Positions 5,811-12,104 of a DNA stretch of 14,697 nt are shown piece by piece. Where the stretch lies: contig CAKTPM010000031.1 in the NCBI GenBank assembly GCA_934591705.1, positions 1-14,697 on the forward strand. Direction: 5' to 3'. Position 1 is the stretch's first letter. Every line of letters begins with the position of its first letter. The position numbers and the translations under genes are program-made. This DNA is from an uncultured Oscillospiraceae bacterium (GTDB taxonomy: Bacteria; Bacillota; Clostridia; Oscillospirales; Oscillospiraceae). Under the pieces are notes generated by a model. That model was not told where the DNA came from. It saw nothing but the letters and a program-made list of their open reading frames with translations, and made no database searches.

Positions 5811-6008
5811 ATGAAGATCAAGTTCAATGACGACCCCGCCGTGGTGGAGCGCATCCGCGAGGGCCTCCGGAAGAAGGATGGCTACTGCCCCTGCCGCCTG
5901 CCCAAGACCCCGGAGAACATCTGCATGTGCCAGGAGTTCCGGGACCAGATCGCAGACCCCGACTTTGAGGGCTATTGCCACTGCCGGCTGTACTACAAGG
6001 AGAAGTAA
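5811..6008 (+). CDS. Small cysteine-rich protein, ferredoxin-thioredoxin reductase catalytic-like
   Basis: The 65-residue product has three Cys-X-Cys pairs, CPC (26-28), CMC (38-40) and CHC (56-58), embedded in GYCPCRLPKTPENICMC and FEGYCHCRLYYK. The plant/cyanobacterial FTR catalytic chain also has CPC, CPC and CHC, holding a [4Fe-4S] cluster next to a redox disulfide. Here the gaps are 9 and 15 residues, against the classical 16 and 8. I infer a redox-active Fe-S/disulfide protein that reduces thioredoxin or another partner in the cytoplasm; the reaction is not shown by the sequence. The ribosome site AGGAGGAG lies just after the tandem repeat. The stop is 2 nt before the GTG of the MBL gene, so the two are translationally coupled. 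Confidence 0.8.
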   Translation: MKIKFNDDPAVVERIREGLRKKDGYCPCRLPKTPENICMCQEFRDQIADPDFEGYCHCRLYYKEK

Positions 6009-6010
6009 CG

Positions 6011-6814
6011 GTGAAGCTCACGGTATTGACGGACAACACCACCCGGGTGGATGCCTATTATTTGGGCGAGCCGGGGGTGAGCTACTATATTGAGGACGAG
6101 GGGAAAAGGGTGCTCTTTGACACCGGCTATTCCCAGGTTTACGCCCTCAACGCCATGAAGATGCGCATCGACCTCACGAAGGTGGACACTGTGGTTTTGA
6201 GCCACGGCCACAACGACCACACCGGCGGGCTGCCCCACTTCCCCAAGTGGGATACACTCCCCAACCTGGTGGCCCATCCGGCGGTCTTCGCTCCCCGGCG
6301 CTATGAGGGGGAGGACATCGGCAGCCCCCTGGACATCTCCGCCGCCTGTGACCGCTTTCTCCTGCGGCTTACGGACAGGCCCGTGGACATCTCCGCTCAC
6401 CTGACCTTCTTGGGGCAGATACCCCGCCGCAACGACTTCGAGGGCAAGCGCCCCTTGGGGGAGCGCCTGGAGGGGGACACCTGGGTTCCGGACGACCTGC
6501 CGGACGATTCCGCCCTGGTCTACCGGGGCCGGGAGGGGATCACCGTCATCACCGGCTGCAGCCACGCGGGCATCTGCAACATCGTGGAGTATGCCAAGGA
6601 GGTCTGCGGCGATGAGCGGGTGGCGGGTATCATCGGCGGCTTCCACCTGCTGCGGATGACCTCCCGGGTGGAAAAGACCGCCGCCTATCTCAAGGGCATC
6701 GCCCCCAAGCGGCTGTGCCCCTGCCACTGCACCTGCTTCCACGCCCGGGCCGCCATTGACGCCCTGGTGCCCACGGAGGATCTGTGCGTGGGGGATACCC
6801 TGTGCATCGACTGA
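6011..6814 (+). CDS. Metallo-beta-lactamase-fold hydrolase (dihydropterin-aminobenzene phosphate synthase-like)
   Basis: The 267-residue cytoplasmic metalloenzyme has the core motif SHGHNDHTGG (64-73; His65, His67, Asp69, His70), LFDTGYS before it, and downstream GCSHAGICNIVEYA and GGFHL metal-ligand regions. This arrangement matches the MBL subgroup annotated as 7,8-dihydropterin-6-methyl-4-(ribofuranosyl)aminobenzene 5'-phosphate synthase. In bacteria the substrate is generally unknown. The C-terminal CPCHCTCFHARAAI is rich in cysteine, which is of interest beside a Cys-X-Cys redox protein. I chose GTG 6011, with AAGGAG at 5997-6002 inside the end of the preceding gene and a gap of 8 nt. 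An upstream ATG at 5975 would overlap that gene and has no such site. Confidence 0.88.
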   Translation: MKLTVLTDNTTRVDAYYLGEPGVSYYIEDEGKRVLFDTGYSQVYALNAMKMRIDLTKVDTVVLSHGHNDHTGGLPHFPKWDTLPNLVAHPAVFAPRRYEGEDIGSPLDISAACDRFLLRLTDRPVDISAHLTFLGQIPRRNDFEGKRPLGERLEGDTWVPDDLPDDSALVYRGREGITVITGCSHAGICNIVEYAKEVCGDERVAGIIGGFHLLRMTSRVEKTAAYLKGIAPKRLCPCHCTCFHARAAIDALVPTEDLCVGDTLCID

Positions 6815-6859
6815 CCTCGGGGCGAGGCCCCCACCCAACCTTTTGATTAGGAGCGACCC

Positions 6860-7741
6860 ATGCAGTTTTTGAAAAAAATCACCCTGAAGAATGTCCTGAT
6901 GCTCACCCTGGCGGGACTCATCAACGCCGCGGGCATCACCCTCTTTTTGGCCCCGGTGCGGCTCTATGACAGCGGCATCTCCGGCACGGCCATGTTCCTG
7001 GCGCTCATCACCCCGAAATACCTGACGCTGTCGGTGTTCCTGCTGATCCTGAATGTGCCGCTGTTCCTGTTCGGCCTGAAAAAGCAGGGGCCCCTCTTTA
7101 CGGTATACGCCATCTACTCCGTGGCCATGTACTCCCTTTTCGCCTGGCTCATCACCTCGGTGCTGCCGCTGGATGTGACCTCGGCCTCCCCTCTGGCGGG
7201 AACGGATCTTCTGCTGTGCGCCGTATTCGGCGGCATCATCTCCGGCGTGGGCAGCGGCCTCGCCATCCGCTTCGGCGGGGCCATGGACGGCGTGGAGGTC
7301 ATGGCGGTGATCTTTGCCAAGCGCCTGGGCATCACCGTGGGCACCTTCGTCATGGCCTACAATGTGCTGCTGTACGCGGTGTGCGGCGCGGTGCTGCAGA
7401 GCTGGCAGCTGCCCCTTTATTCCGTTTTGGCCTATGCCGCCGCCCTGAAGACCGTGGACTTCATCGTGGAGGGCATCGACCGGGCCAAGTGCGCCATCAT
7501 CATCACCGAGAAGCCCGGGGCGGTCTGCGCGGCCCTGGGGGAGACCTTTGGCCGGGGCACCACCTATCTCCCGGCCCGGGGCGGCTATTCCCACCGGGAA
7601 AAGTCCATGATCTACTTCGTGGTGAACCGCTATCAGGTCATCCACATGCGGGATCTGGTCCACGACATCGACCCCATGGCCTACATCACCATCAGCGAGG
7701 TGGCGGATGTGTTCTCCGGGAACGACAAGCACAGCGCATGA
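6860..7741 (+). CDS. YitT family membrane protein (DUF161 + DUF2179)
   Basis: The 293-residue protein has an N-terminal membrane part with five to six hydrophobic helices (about 10-200). It includes the family signatures GLINAAGITLFLAPVRLYDSG, GISGTAMFL, and SGVGSGLAIRFGGAMDGVEV with the following long helix. A soluble C-terminal DUF2179-like domain (about 205-285) contains IIITEKPGAV, GRGTTYLPARGGYSHREKSM and MAYITISEVADVFSG. Many Firmicutes carry several paralogues. The function is unproven and a transport role has been suggested. The start ATG 6860 has AGGAG 6 nt upstream. The gap of 45 nt from the MBL stop, which contains a small GC-rich hairpin (6819-6831) without a U-tract, allows read-through. 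A palindromic terminator follows. Confidence 0.92.
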   Translation: MQFLKKITLKNVLMLTLAGLINAAGITLFLAPVRLYDSGISGTAMFLALITPKYLTLSVFLLILNVPLFLFGLKKQGPLFTVYAIYSVAMYSLFAWLITSVLPLDVTSASPLAGTDLLLCAVFGGIISGVGSGLAIRFGGAMDGVEVMAVIFAKRLGITVGTFVMAYNVLLYAVCGAVLQSWQLPLYSVLAYAAALKTVDFIVEGIDRAKCAIIITEKPGAVCAALGETFGRGTTYLPARGGYSHREKSMIYFVVNRYQVIHMRDLVHDIDPMAYITISEVADVFSGNDKHSA

Positions 7742-7748
7742 ATAACGA

Positions 7749-7782
7749 AAAAATCGGCAGGCCCCGGGGCCTGCCGATTTTT
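7749..7782. terminator. Perfect 34-bp palindromic terminator
   Basis: A perfect palindrome runs from AAAAATCGGCAGGCC through CCGG to GGCCTGCCGATTTTT, beginning 7 nt after the YitT stop. The T-run on the plus strand makes it the terminator of the plus-strand operon. On the minus strand it is equally able to stop read-through from the small RNA at 7834-7912. Confidence 0.93.
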
Positions 7783-7833
7783 CTGTGCCGCCCGGCGGGC
7801 AGGCGCGTGCCTTATCCGCCGGGTATCTTGTGC

Positions 7834-7912
7834 AAAAAAAGAGAACCCCGATGCCGCCTCAGACACGCCCGCGGCAAAGCCGCGCAGCCATGTAGCTGAC
7901 ACCGGGGCCCAT
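7834..7912 (-). ncRNA. Candidate structured small RNA, about 79 nt, unknown family
   Basis: On the minus strand a perfect consensus promoter (7947-7919) is followed by a compact transcript that ends in U7 (7840-7834). Its predicted closing helix pairs 7900-7907 (CCCCGGUG) with 7846-7853 (CAUCGGGG), and G7908-G7910 can add further pairs with 7843-7845. Inside are two abutting hairpins: CAGC/GCUG (7895-7898 with 7885-7888) and CGCGGC/GCCGCG around UUU (7879-7884 with 7870-7875). No gene follows on the same strand (beyond lies the antisense of the YitT gene), so it is not a leader. A 17-codon frame (MGPGVSYMAARLCRGRV) lies inside without a ribosome site. It does not match tRNA, 4.5S, 6S or riboswitch classes I know. 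The ends are estimated. Confidence 0.6.
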
Positions 7913-7918
7913 ATAGTC

Positions 7919-7947
7919 ATTATAATGAATATATACCGGAATGTCAA
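7919..7947 (-). promoter_or_regulatory. Perfect-consensus sigma-A promoter of the small RNA
   Basis: On the minus strand TTGACA (7947-7942), a 17-bp spacer and TATAAT (7924-7919): 12/12 matches with optimal spacing in an AT-rich island between GC-rich sequences. It begins 11 bp after the upp terminator, so it drives something other than upp. Confidence 0.85.
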
Positions 7948-7958
7948 TCCCGGGAGGC

Positions 7959-7994
7959 AAAAAGCGCGGCAGTCCACTGAGGGCTGCCGCGCTT
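7959..7994 (-). terminator. Terminator of the tsaE-tsaB-upp operon
   Basis: AAGCGCGGCAGTCC (7962-7975) pairs with GGGCTGCCGCGCTT (7981-7994) around ACTGA. On the minus strand the stem is followed by UUUUUGCC, made by the A-run at 7959-7963. It lies 15 nt after the upp stop. Confidence 0.9.
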
Positions 7995-8009
7995 ACGGGC
8001 TTTTTCGGT

Positions 8010-8651
8010 TTACTTGGTGCCGAAGATGCGGTCGCCGGCATCGCCAAGGCCGGGGACGATGTAGCCGTTCTCGTTGAGGTGATCGTCCAGGGCGGCGCAG
8101 TAGATCTCCACATCCGGGTGGCGCTCATAGATGAACTGCACGCCCTCCGGGGCGGCCACCAGGATCATCAGCTTGATGTTGTGGCAGCCCAGCTCCTTCA
8201 TCTTGGTGATGGCCATGTCGGCGCTGCCGCCGGTGGCCAGCATGGGATCCACGATCAGCACATCCCGGTCGGCGATGTCCTTGGGGTACTTGAGGAAGTA
8301 GAAGTGGGGCTCGAGGGTCTCCTCGTCGCGGTACATGCCGATGTGGGCCACCCGGGCGGAGGGGATCAGGGTGAGGATGCCGTCTTCAAAGCCGAGACCG
8401 GCACGGAGGATGGGAACGATGGCCATTTTCTTGCCGGCCAGCACGGGCATCTGGCAGGGGCACAGGGGAGTCTCGATCTCCTTGAGGGTGGTGGGCAGAT
8501 CCCGGGTGGCCTCGTAGGTCAGGAGCATGGCGATCTCACCCACCAGGGTGCGGAAGTCCTTGACGCTGGTGTTCTTGTCGCGCATCACCGTCAGCTTGTG
8601 CTGCACCAGAGGGTGGTCAACGATGTGCAGGGTGGGGAACTTTTCGTTCAT
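8010..8651 (-). CDS. upp: Uracil phosphoribosyltransferase
   Basis: Upp converts uracil and PRPP to UMP in pyrimidine salvage in the cytoplasm. The 213-residue product has the usual length. It has HPLVQHKLTVMRD at the N-terminus, the PILRAGLGFEDG flexible region, the PRPP loop VLIVDPMLATGGSADMAI and the uracil-binding YIVPGLGDAGDRIFGTK at the C-terminus. The start is ATG 8651, with GGAGG 8 nt upstream on the minus strand. The frame is open further upstream but overlaps tsaB there. It follows tsaB by 28 nt and ends at a strong terminator, so it is the last gene of the tsaE-tsaB-upp transcript. An own promoter in the 28-nt gap is unlikely. Confidence 0.97.
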   Translation of the reverse strand: MNEKFPTLHIVDHPLVQHKLTVMRDKNTSVKDFRTLVGEIAMLLTYEATRDLPTTLKEIETPLCPCQMPVLAGKKMAIVPILRAGLGFEDGILTLIPSARVAHIGMYRDEETLEPHFYFLKYPKDIADRDVLIVDPMLATGGSADMAITKMKELGCHNIKLMILVAAPEGVQFIYERHPDVEIYCAALDDHLNENGYIVPGLGDAGDRIFGTK

Positions 8652-8679
8652 GATGTGATCCTCCGTATATAAAAAATTA

Positions 8680-9399
8680 TTACTGATCCAAAGTGATGGG
8701 CAGCCCCTTGGCCAGGCGCTCCCGCTCGGCCTGGGAAAGCCGCAGGTACACCGGCGCAAGGGCCCCGGCGGATACGGTCTGGCCGTTTTTCGCCATCTCG
8801 TAGGCGGCGGCGGCCACACCCCGGGCGTTCTGCAGCCCCGACTCCCCGGGGCGGGTCCGGCAGGAGACGCCCTGCTCCGACAGGTAAGTATAGCACAGAG
8901 CCGCCCCGTCGCCAAGGATGAGCTTCGGCAGCCCGCCGTATTCCTCCAATTCCGGCAGAAGCTCCGCCAGGCCGATGGCCCGGTCCGGGGTCAGCCGCCG
9001 GAGCTGGCCGTCCCGGCAGAGAAACAGGGCGTTATAGATCTGGCTGCGCCGGGCGTCCATGGCGCCGATGACCAGGCCCTCGAAATCCCGGGCGTTCTGG
9101 GCCATGGCCCAGAGGGTGGAAACGCCGCAGCAGGGAAGCCCCAGAGCCCAGGCCAGGCCCTTGGCGGCGGATACGCCGATGCGCAGCCCGGTGAAGCTCC
9201 CCGGGCCGTTGGTGACGGCGATGAGGTCCATGTCTCCCACGGTGAGATCCGCCTCCCGGAGCATCTCCTGCAGCATGGGCATCAGGGTCACGCTGTGGGT
9301 CTGGCCCTCATTGGCGAACCGGGAGGCCAGAAGGGCCCCGTCCTCCGCCGCGGCCACGGACACCGCCTTGGCGGAGGTTTCCAAAGCTAATATTTTCAA
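8680..9399 (-). CDS. tsaB: tRNA threonylcarbamoyladenosine biosynthesis protein TsaB
   Basis: TsaB is the scaffold partner of TsaD and TsaE in the complex that transfers threonylcarbamoyl to A37 of ANN-decoding tRNAs. The 239-residue protein shows the ASKHA-type start ILALETSAKAVSVA, the family motif NGPGSFTGLRIGVSAAKGLA and MDARRSQIYNALF. The start is TTG 9399: AGGAGG at 9415-9410 is 10 nt upstream, the coding similarity begins at once, and the TTG overlaps the tsaE stop in a TTGA arrangement (9399-9396), a sign of translational coupling. In many Firmicutes rimI and tsaD come next; here upp takes that place. Confidence 0.95.
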   Translation of the reverse strand: MKILALETSAKAVSVAAAEDGALLASRFANEGQTHSVTLMPMLQEMLREADLTVGDMDLIAVTNGPGSFTGLRIGVSAAKGLAWALGLPCCGVSTLWAMAQNARDFEGLVIGAMDARRSQIYNALFLCRDGQLRRLTPDRAIGLAELLPELEEYGGLPKLILGDGAALCYTYLSEQGVSCRTRPGESGLQNARGVAAAAYEMAKNGQTVSAGALAPVYLRLSQAERERLAKGLPITLDQ

Positions 9400-9821
9400 A
9401 GGGCAACGCCTCCTGTAACGGTAATGATGCGGTCACTGTCGCTCTCGCCCCGGGCGAGGGTGACATACACGGTGTCCTCCGGCAGGGCGGCGGCCACATT
9501 CTCGCTCCACTCCACGGCGCACACGCCGTCCCGGGCCAGATAGTCCTCCCAGCCGATATCAAAGAGGGCGTCCTCATCCTCCAGCCGGTACATATCAAAA
9601 TGAAAGAGGGGGATATCCCCTAAGTACTCGTTGACGATGGTAAAGGTGGGGCTGGTGACCCGGCCGGTGTAGCCCAGCCCCCGGGCCAGGCCCCGGGTAA
9701 AGGCGGTCTTGCCCATGCCCAGGCCGCCCCGATAGGCCACCACGGCGCCGGGGCGCAGTCTGCGGCCCAGGCGGCAGCCCAGGGCCTCCGTCTCAGCGGG
9801 GGAGTGGGTGATGTATTCCAT
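9396..9821 (-). CDS. tsaE: tRNA threonylcarbamoyladenosine biosynthesis ATPase TsaE
   Basis: TsaE is the P-loop ATPase that drives turnover of the TsaB-TsaD complex in t6A synthesis. The 141-residue product contains the Walker A GGLGMGKTAFTRGLARGLG (residues 32-50; most homologues have Ala where Met36 stands), SPTFTIVNEY, the family HFDMYRLED (74-82) and VEWSEN. I chose ATG 9821, which has AAGGAGG upstream with about 8 nt spacing and begins just before the conserved N-terminus. The longer frame adds a non-homologous stretch that crosses the likely promoter. It is the first gene of the tsaE-tsaB-upp operon. Confidence 0.95.
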   Translation of the reverse strand: MEYITHSPAETEALGCRLGRRLRPGAVVAYRGGLGMGKTAFTRGLARGLGYTGRVTSPTFTIVNEYLGDIPLFHFDMYRLEDEDALFDIGWEDYLARDGVCAVEWSENVAAALPEDTVYVTLARGESDSDRIITVTGGVAL

Positions 9822-9855
9822 GGCCGGGGCCTCCTTCCTTTTGGTCATCTTCGCC

Positions 9856-9864
9856 ATTCTATCA
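9856..9864 (-). promoter_or_regulatory. Possible extended -10 promoter of the tsaE operon
   Basis: On the minus strand TGATAGAAT (9864-9856) is an extended -10 (TGn plus TAGAAT, 5/6) 35 bp upstream of the tsaE start. I see no good -35 at the right distance. It is back to back with the SEDS-gene promoter. Confidence 0.35.
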
Positions 9865-9898
9865 CACAAAATTCCAAAAGAAAAGAGAAAGACCACCG

Positions 9899-9927
9899 TT
9901 TACAGAGAAAACTTCTTGTGGTAAACT
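9899..9927 (+). promoter_or_regulatory. Candidate sigma-A promoter of the SEDS gene
   Basis: TTTACA (9899-9904), a 17-bp spacer and TAAACT (9922-9927) match 5/6 and 4/6. They lie in the divergent region between tsaE and the FtsW/RodA gene, 63 bp before its start. Confidence 0.5.
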
Positions 9928-9989
9928 ATAGGGTGGTATATGAAAAATTACAGTGGTGTACTGCGCCCGGAGAAAAGGAGGTGCTGCTC

Positions 9990-11147
9990 TTGGGCCGAAT
10001 TCGGGACTTTTTCGTGGACCTGCCCCGGCAGGTGGACATGCTGCTGCTGGCCCTCTGCTGCGCCGCCAGCGGCTACGGCCTTCTGATGGTCTGCAGCGCT
10101 ACCCGCTATATGAACAGCACCCGCAATCTCAAGGTCCAGGCGGCGGCCACGGTCATCGGCATTGTTTTATATCTCCTCATGTCCCTGGTGGACATCGGCG
10201 CCCTGACCAAGAAGGGGTGGAAATGGATGTGCCTGGGGTCGGCGGTGTTTATCGGCCTGCTGCGCACCCCCCTGGGCCGGGCGGACAACACCGGCAACCG
10301 GGCCTGGCTGAAGTTCCCCTTCCTCCCAGTGAGCATCCAGCCGGCGGAGATCGCCAAGATCGTGTTCATCCTGGTGCTGGCCTATCAGCTGGTCTGGCTG
10401 CGGGAGCACCGGGATGACCAGCTGCGGCGGTTTTCCTCCGTGGCCTTTCTGGCGGCTCATCTCCTGGCCCTCTTCGGCCTCTACTATGTGATCTCCCGGG
10501 ACATGGGCAGCGCCCTGGTATATGTGTTTATCTTCGCGTGCATGTGCTTTGTGGCGGGCATGGCCATCCGCTGGTTCGTGCTGGCACTGCTGGGCGGGGG
10601 CACGGCCTTCTATCTCCTCTGGGAGCTGGACAAGATACCGGACTATATGAAAAAGCGCTTCATGGTGCTGCTGGACCACAGCTTCGACCCCCTGGACACC
10701 GGCTGGCAGCAGACCCGGGGGCTCATGACCCTGGGGGGCGGGCGGCTTTTCGGGCAGGGCCTTTTCCATGGGGTGCAGACCCAGAGCAGCGTCTCGGAGA
10801 GCTTGCCCAGCCGCCATACGGACTTTATCTTCTGCGTCATCGGCGAGGAGCTGGGCATGGTGGGCTGCCTGATGGCCCTGGCCCTGCTCACGGCCATCAT
10901 CCTGCGCTGCCTGCGGGTGGCCAAGAACGCCCAGAGCGATCTGGAGCGCTATGTGGGCGTGGGCGTGGCGGGAATGCTCATCTTCCAGGTGGTCAGCAAT
11001 GTGGGCATGTGCCTGTTCGTGCTGCCGGTCATCGGCCTGACGCTGCCGTTTTTCAGCTACGGCGGCTCCTCTGTGGTGATGCTCTATGCAGCCATGGGCA
11101 TCGTCTCGGGCATCCACCGGCGGGCAAGGCCGGAGTGGGTGCGATAG
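9990..11147 (+). CDS. FtsW/RodA/SpoVE (SEDS) peptidoglycan glycosyltransferase
   Basis: SEDS proteins polymerise lipid II into glycan strands in the cytoplasmic membrane together with a class B penicillin-binding protein. The 385-residue product has about ten membrane helices and the family motifs: NTGNRAWLKF, SIQPAEIAKI, SRDMGSALVY, LGGGRLFGQGL, the catalytic-Asp region SRHTDFIFCVIGEELG and the C-terminal LPVIGLTLPFFSYGGSS. I cannot decide between elongation (RodA), division (FtsW) and sporulation (SpoVE) from motifs alone. I chose TTG 9990, preceded by AAAGGAGG with about 8 nt spacing. The longer frame (to 9804) crosses the promoter. No partner PBP is next to it. kamB starts 33 nt downstream, so kamBC may be cotranscribed with it. 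Confidence 0.93.
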   Translation: MGRIRDFFVDLPRQVDMLLLALCCAASGYGLLMVCSATRYMNSTRNLKVQAAATVIGIVLYLLMSLVDIGALTKKGWKWMCLGSAVFIGLLRTPLGRADNTGNRAWLKFPFLPVSIQPAEIAKIVFILVLAYQLVWLREHRDDQLRRFSSVAFLAAHLLALFGLYYVISRDMGSALVYVFIFACMCFVAGMAIRWFVLALLGGGTAFYLLWELDKIPDYMKKRFMVLLDHSFDPLDTGWQQTRGLMTLGGGRLFGQGLFHGVQTQSSVSESLPSRHTDFIFCVIGEELGMVGCLMALALLTAIILRCLRVAKNAQSDLERYVGVGVAGMLIFQVVSNVGMCLFVLPVIGLTLPFFSYGGSSVVMLYAAMGIVSGIHRRARPEWVR

Positions 11148-11180
11148 GTGATAGGTAAATAAGGAAAGGAAACGCTTGTC

Positions 11181-12104
11181 ATGGATAAAAACCTCCTGCG
11201 GGAATTGGAAAGTGTCAAAACCATGTCCATCGTGGGCATGTGCAAAAATGCAGGCAAGACCACCACGCTCAACTGGATACTGCGCCAGGAGACCGACCGC
11301 GTTCTGGGCCTTACCTCCATCGGCCGGGACGGGGAGAGCACCGATGTGGTCACCGGCACGGAAAAGCCCAGCATCTTCGTGCGCCGGGGCACTCTGGTGG
11401 CCACCGCCCATGAGATGCTGCGCCTGGGAGATGTCACCAAGGAGATCCTCTGCACCACCGGCATCCCCACCCCTCTGGGGGAGGTGGTGATCATGCGGGC
11501 GCTGTCCGACGGCTATGTGCAGCTGGCGGGGCCCTCCATCACCACCCAGCTCCGGGAGGTCTCGGAGCTGTTCTTTGCGCTGGGCGCCCACCAGAGCATC
11601 ATCGACGGCGCCCTGGGCCGCAAGAGCTTAGGCGCCCGCACGGTGGCCGAGGGCGTGGTGCTGTGCACCGGCGCCAGCTACCACATGAGCATGGAGAAGG
11701 TGGTGGCCGACACCGCCCATATCTACCGCCTGATGAACATCCCCAAGGCGGAGATCCTCCCGGCGGAGGGGCCCCTGGAGGCGTCCTTGAAGGCCCATGG
11801 CGAGGCGTATGTCACCGGCGCCCTCACCGACACCATGGTGGTGCCCCTTTTGAAGAGCGGCGTGCTCCGGGGCGGGCGCATCGTGGTGGCCGATCCCAGT
11901 AAGGTGATGCTCTCGGCGGACACCCTGGACAAGCTGGAGATACGCAATGTGGCCCTCCAGACCGCCCAGGCCGCCCGGACCCTGTGCGTGACCATCAACC
12001 CGGTCTCCGCCTACGGCTGGAAATTTGAAAAGGACCGCTTCATGCGGCTCATGCAGGAGGCGGTGGACGCCCCGGTGATCAATGTAAAGGAGATAATGGC
12101 ATGA
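11181..12104 (+). CDS. kamB: Lysine 5,6-aminomutase reactivase subunit KamB
   Basis: This 307-residue P-loop protein with Walker A GMCKNAGKTTT (19-29) precedes a MutS-like ATPase. In lysine-fermenting anaerobes such a pair lies with the B12/PLP-dependent lysine 5,6-aminomutase genes and is regarded as its reactivation system, exchanging damaged cobalamin. I identify it by the P-loop, the coupling to kamC and the kal/kce neighbours; I recall this family being named KamB. Other visible stretches are LTSIGRDGESTDVVTG, LCTTGIPTPLGEVVIM and GALGRKSLGARTVAEG. ATG 11181 follows AAAGGA by about 10 nt. The stop overlaps the kamC start (ATGA, 12101-12104). Related pairs serve ornithine aminomutase, but the kal/kce context favours lysine. 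Confidence 0.82.
   Translation: MDKNLLRELESVKTMSIVGMCKNAGKTTTLNWILRQETDRVLGLTSIGRDGESTDVVTGTEKPSIFVRRGTLVATAHEMLRLGDVTKEILCTTGIPTPLGEVVIMRALSDGYVQLAGPSITTQLREVSELFFALGAHQSIIDGALGRKSLGARTVAEGVVLCTGASYHMSMEKVVADTAHIYRLMNIPKAEILPAEGPLEASLKAHGEAYVTGALTDTMVVPLLKSGVLRGGRIVVADPSKVMLSADTLDKLEIRNVALQTAQAARTLCVTINPVSAYGWKFEKDRFMRLMQEAVDAPVINVKEIMA

Noticed and set aside
6819..6831. GGGGC-GAG-GCCCC hairpin between the MBL and YitT genes
   Set aside because: It has only five base pairs and no U-tract, so it is not called a terminator.
5993..7732. 579-codon minus-strand frame opposite the MBL and YitT genes
   Set aside because: It spans two clear plus-strand genes and its composition (His/Gly/Gln-rich, repetitive) is that of an antisense shadow.
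11143..11156. GATAGGT direct tandem repeat at the end of the SEDS gene
   Set aside because: It is two 7-bp units only, likely a trivial slippage event. No function suggested.
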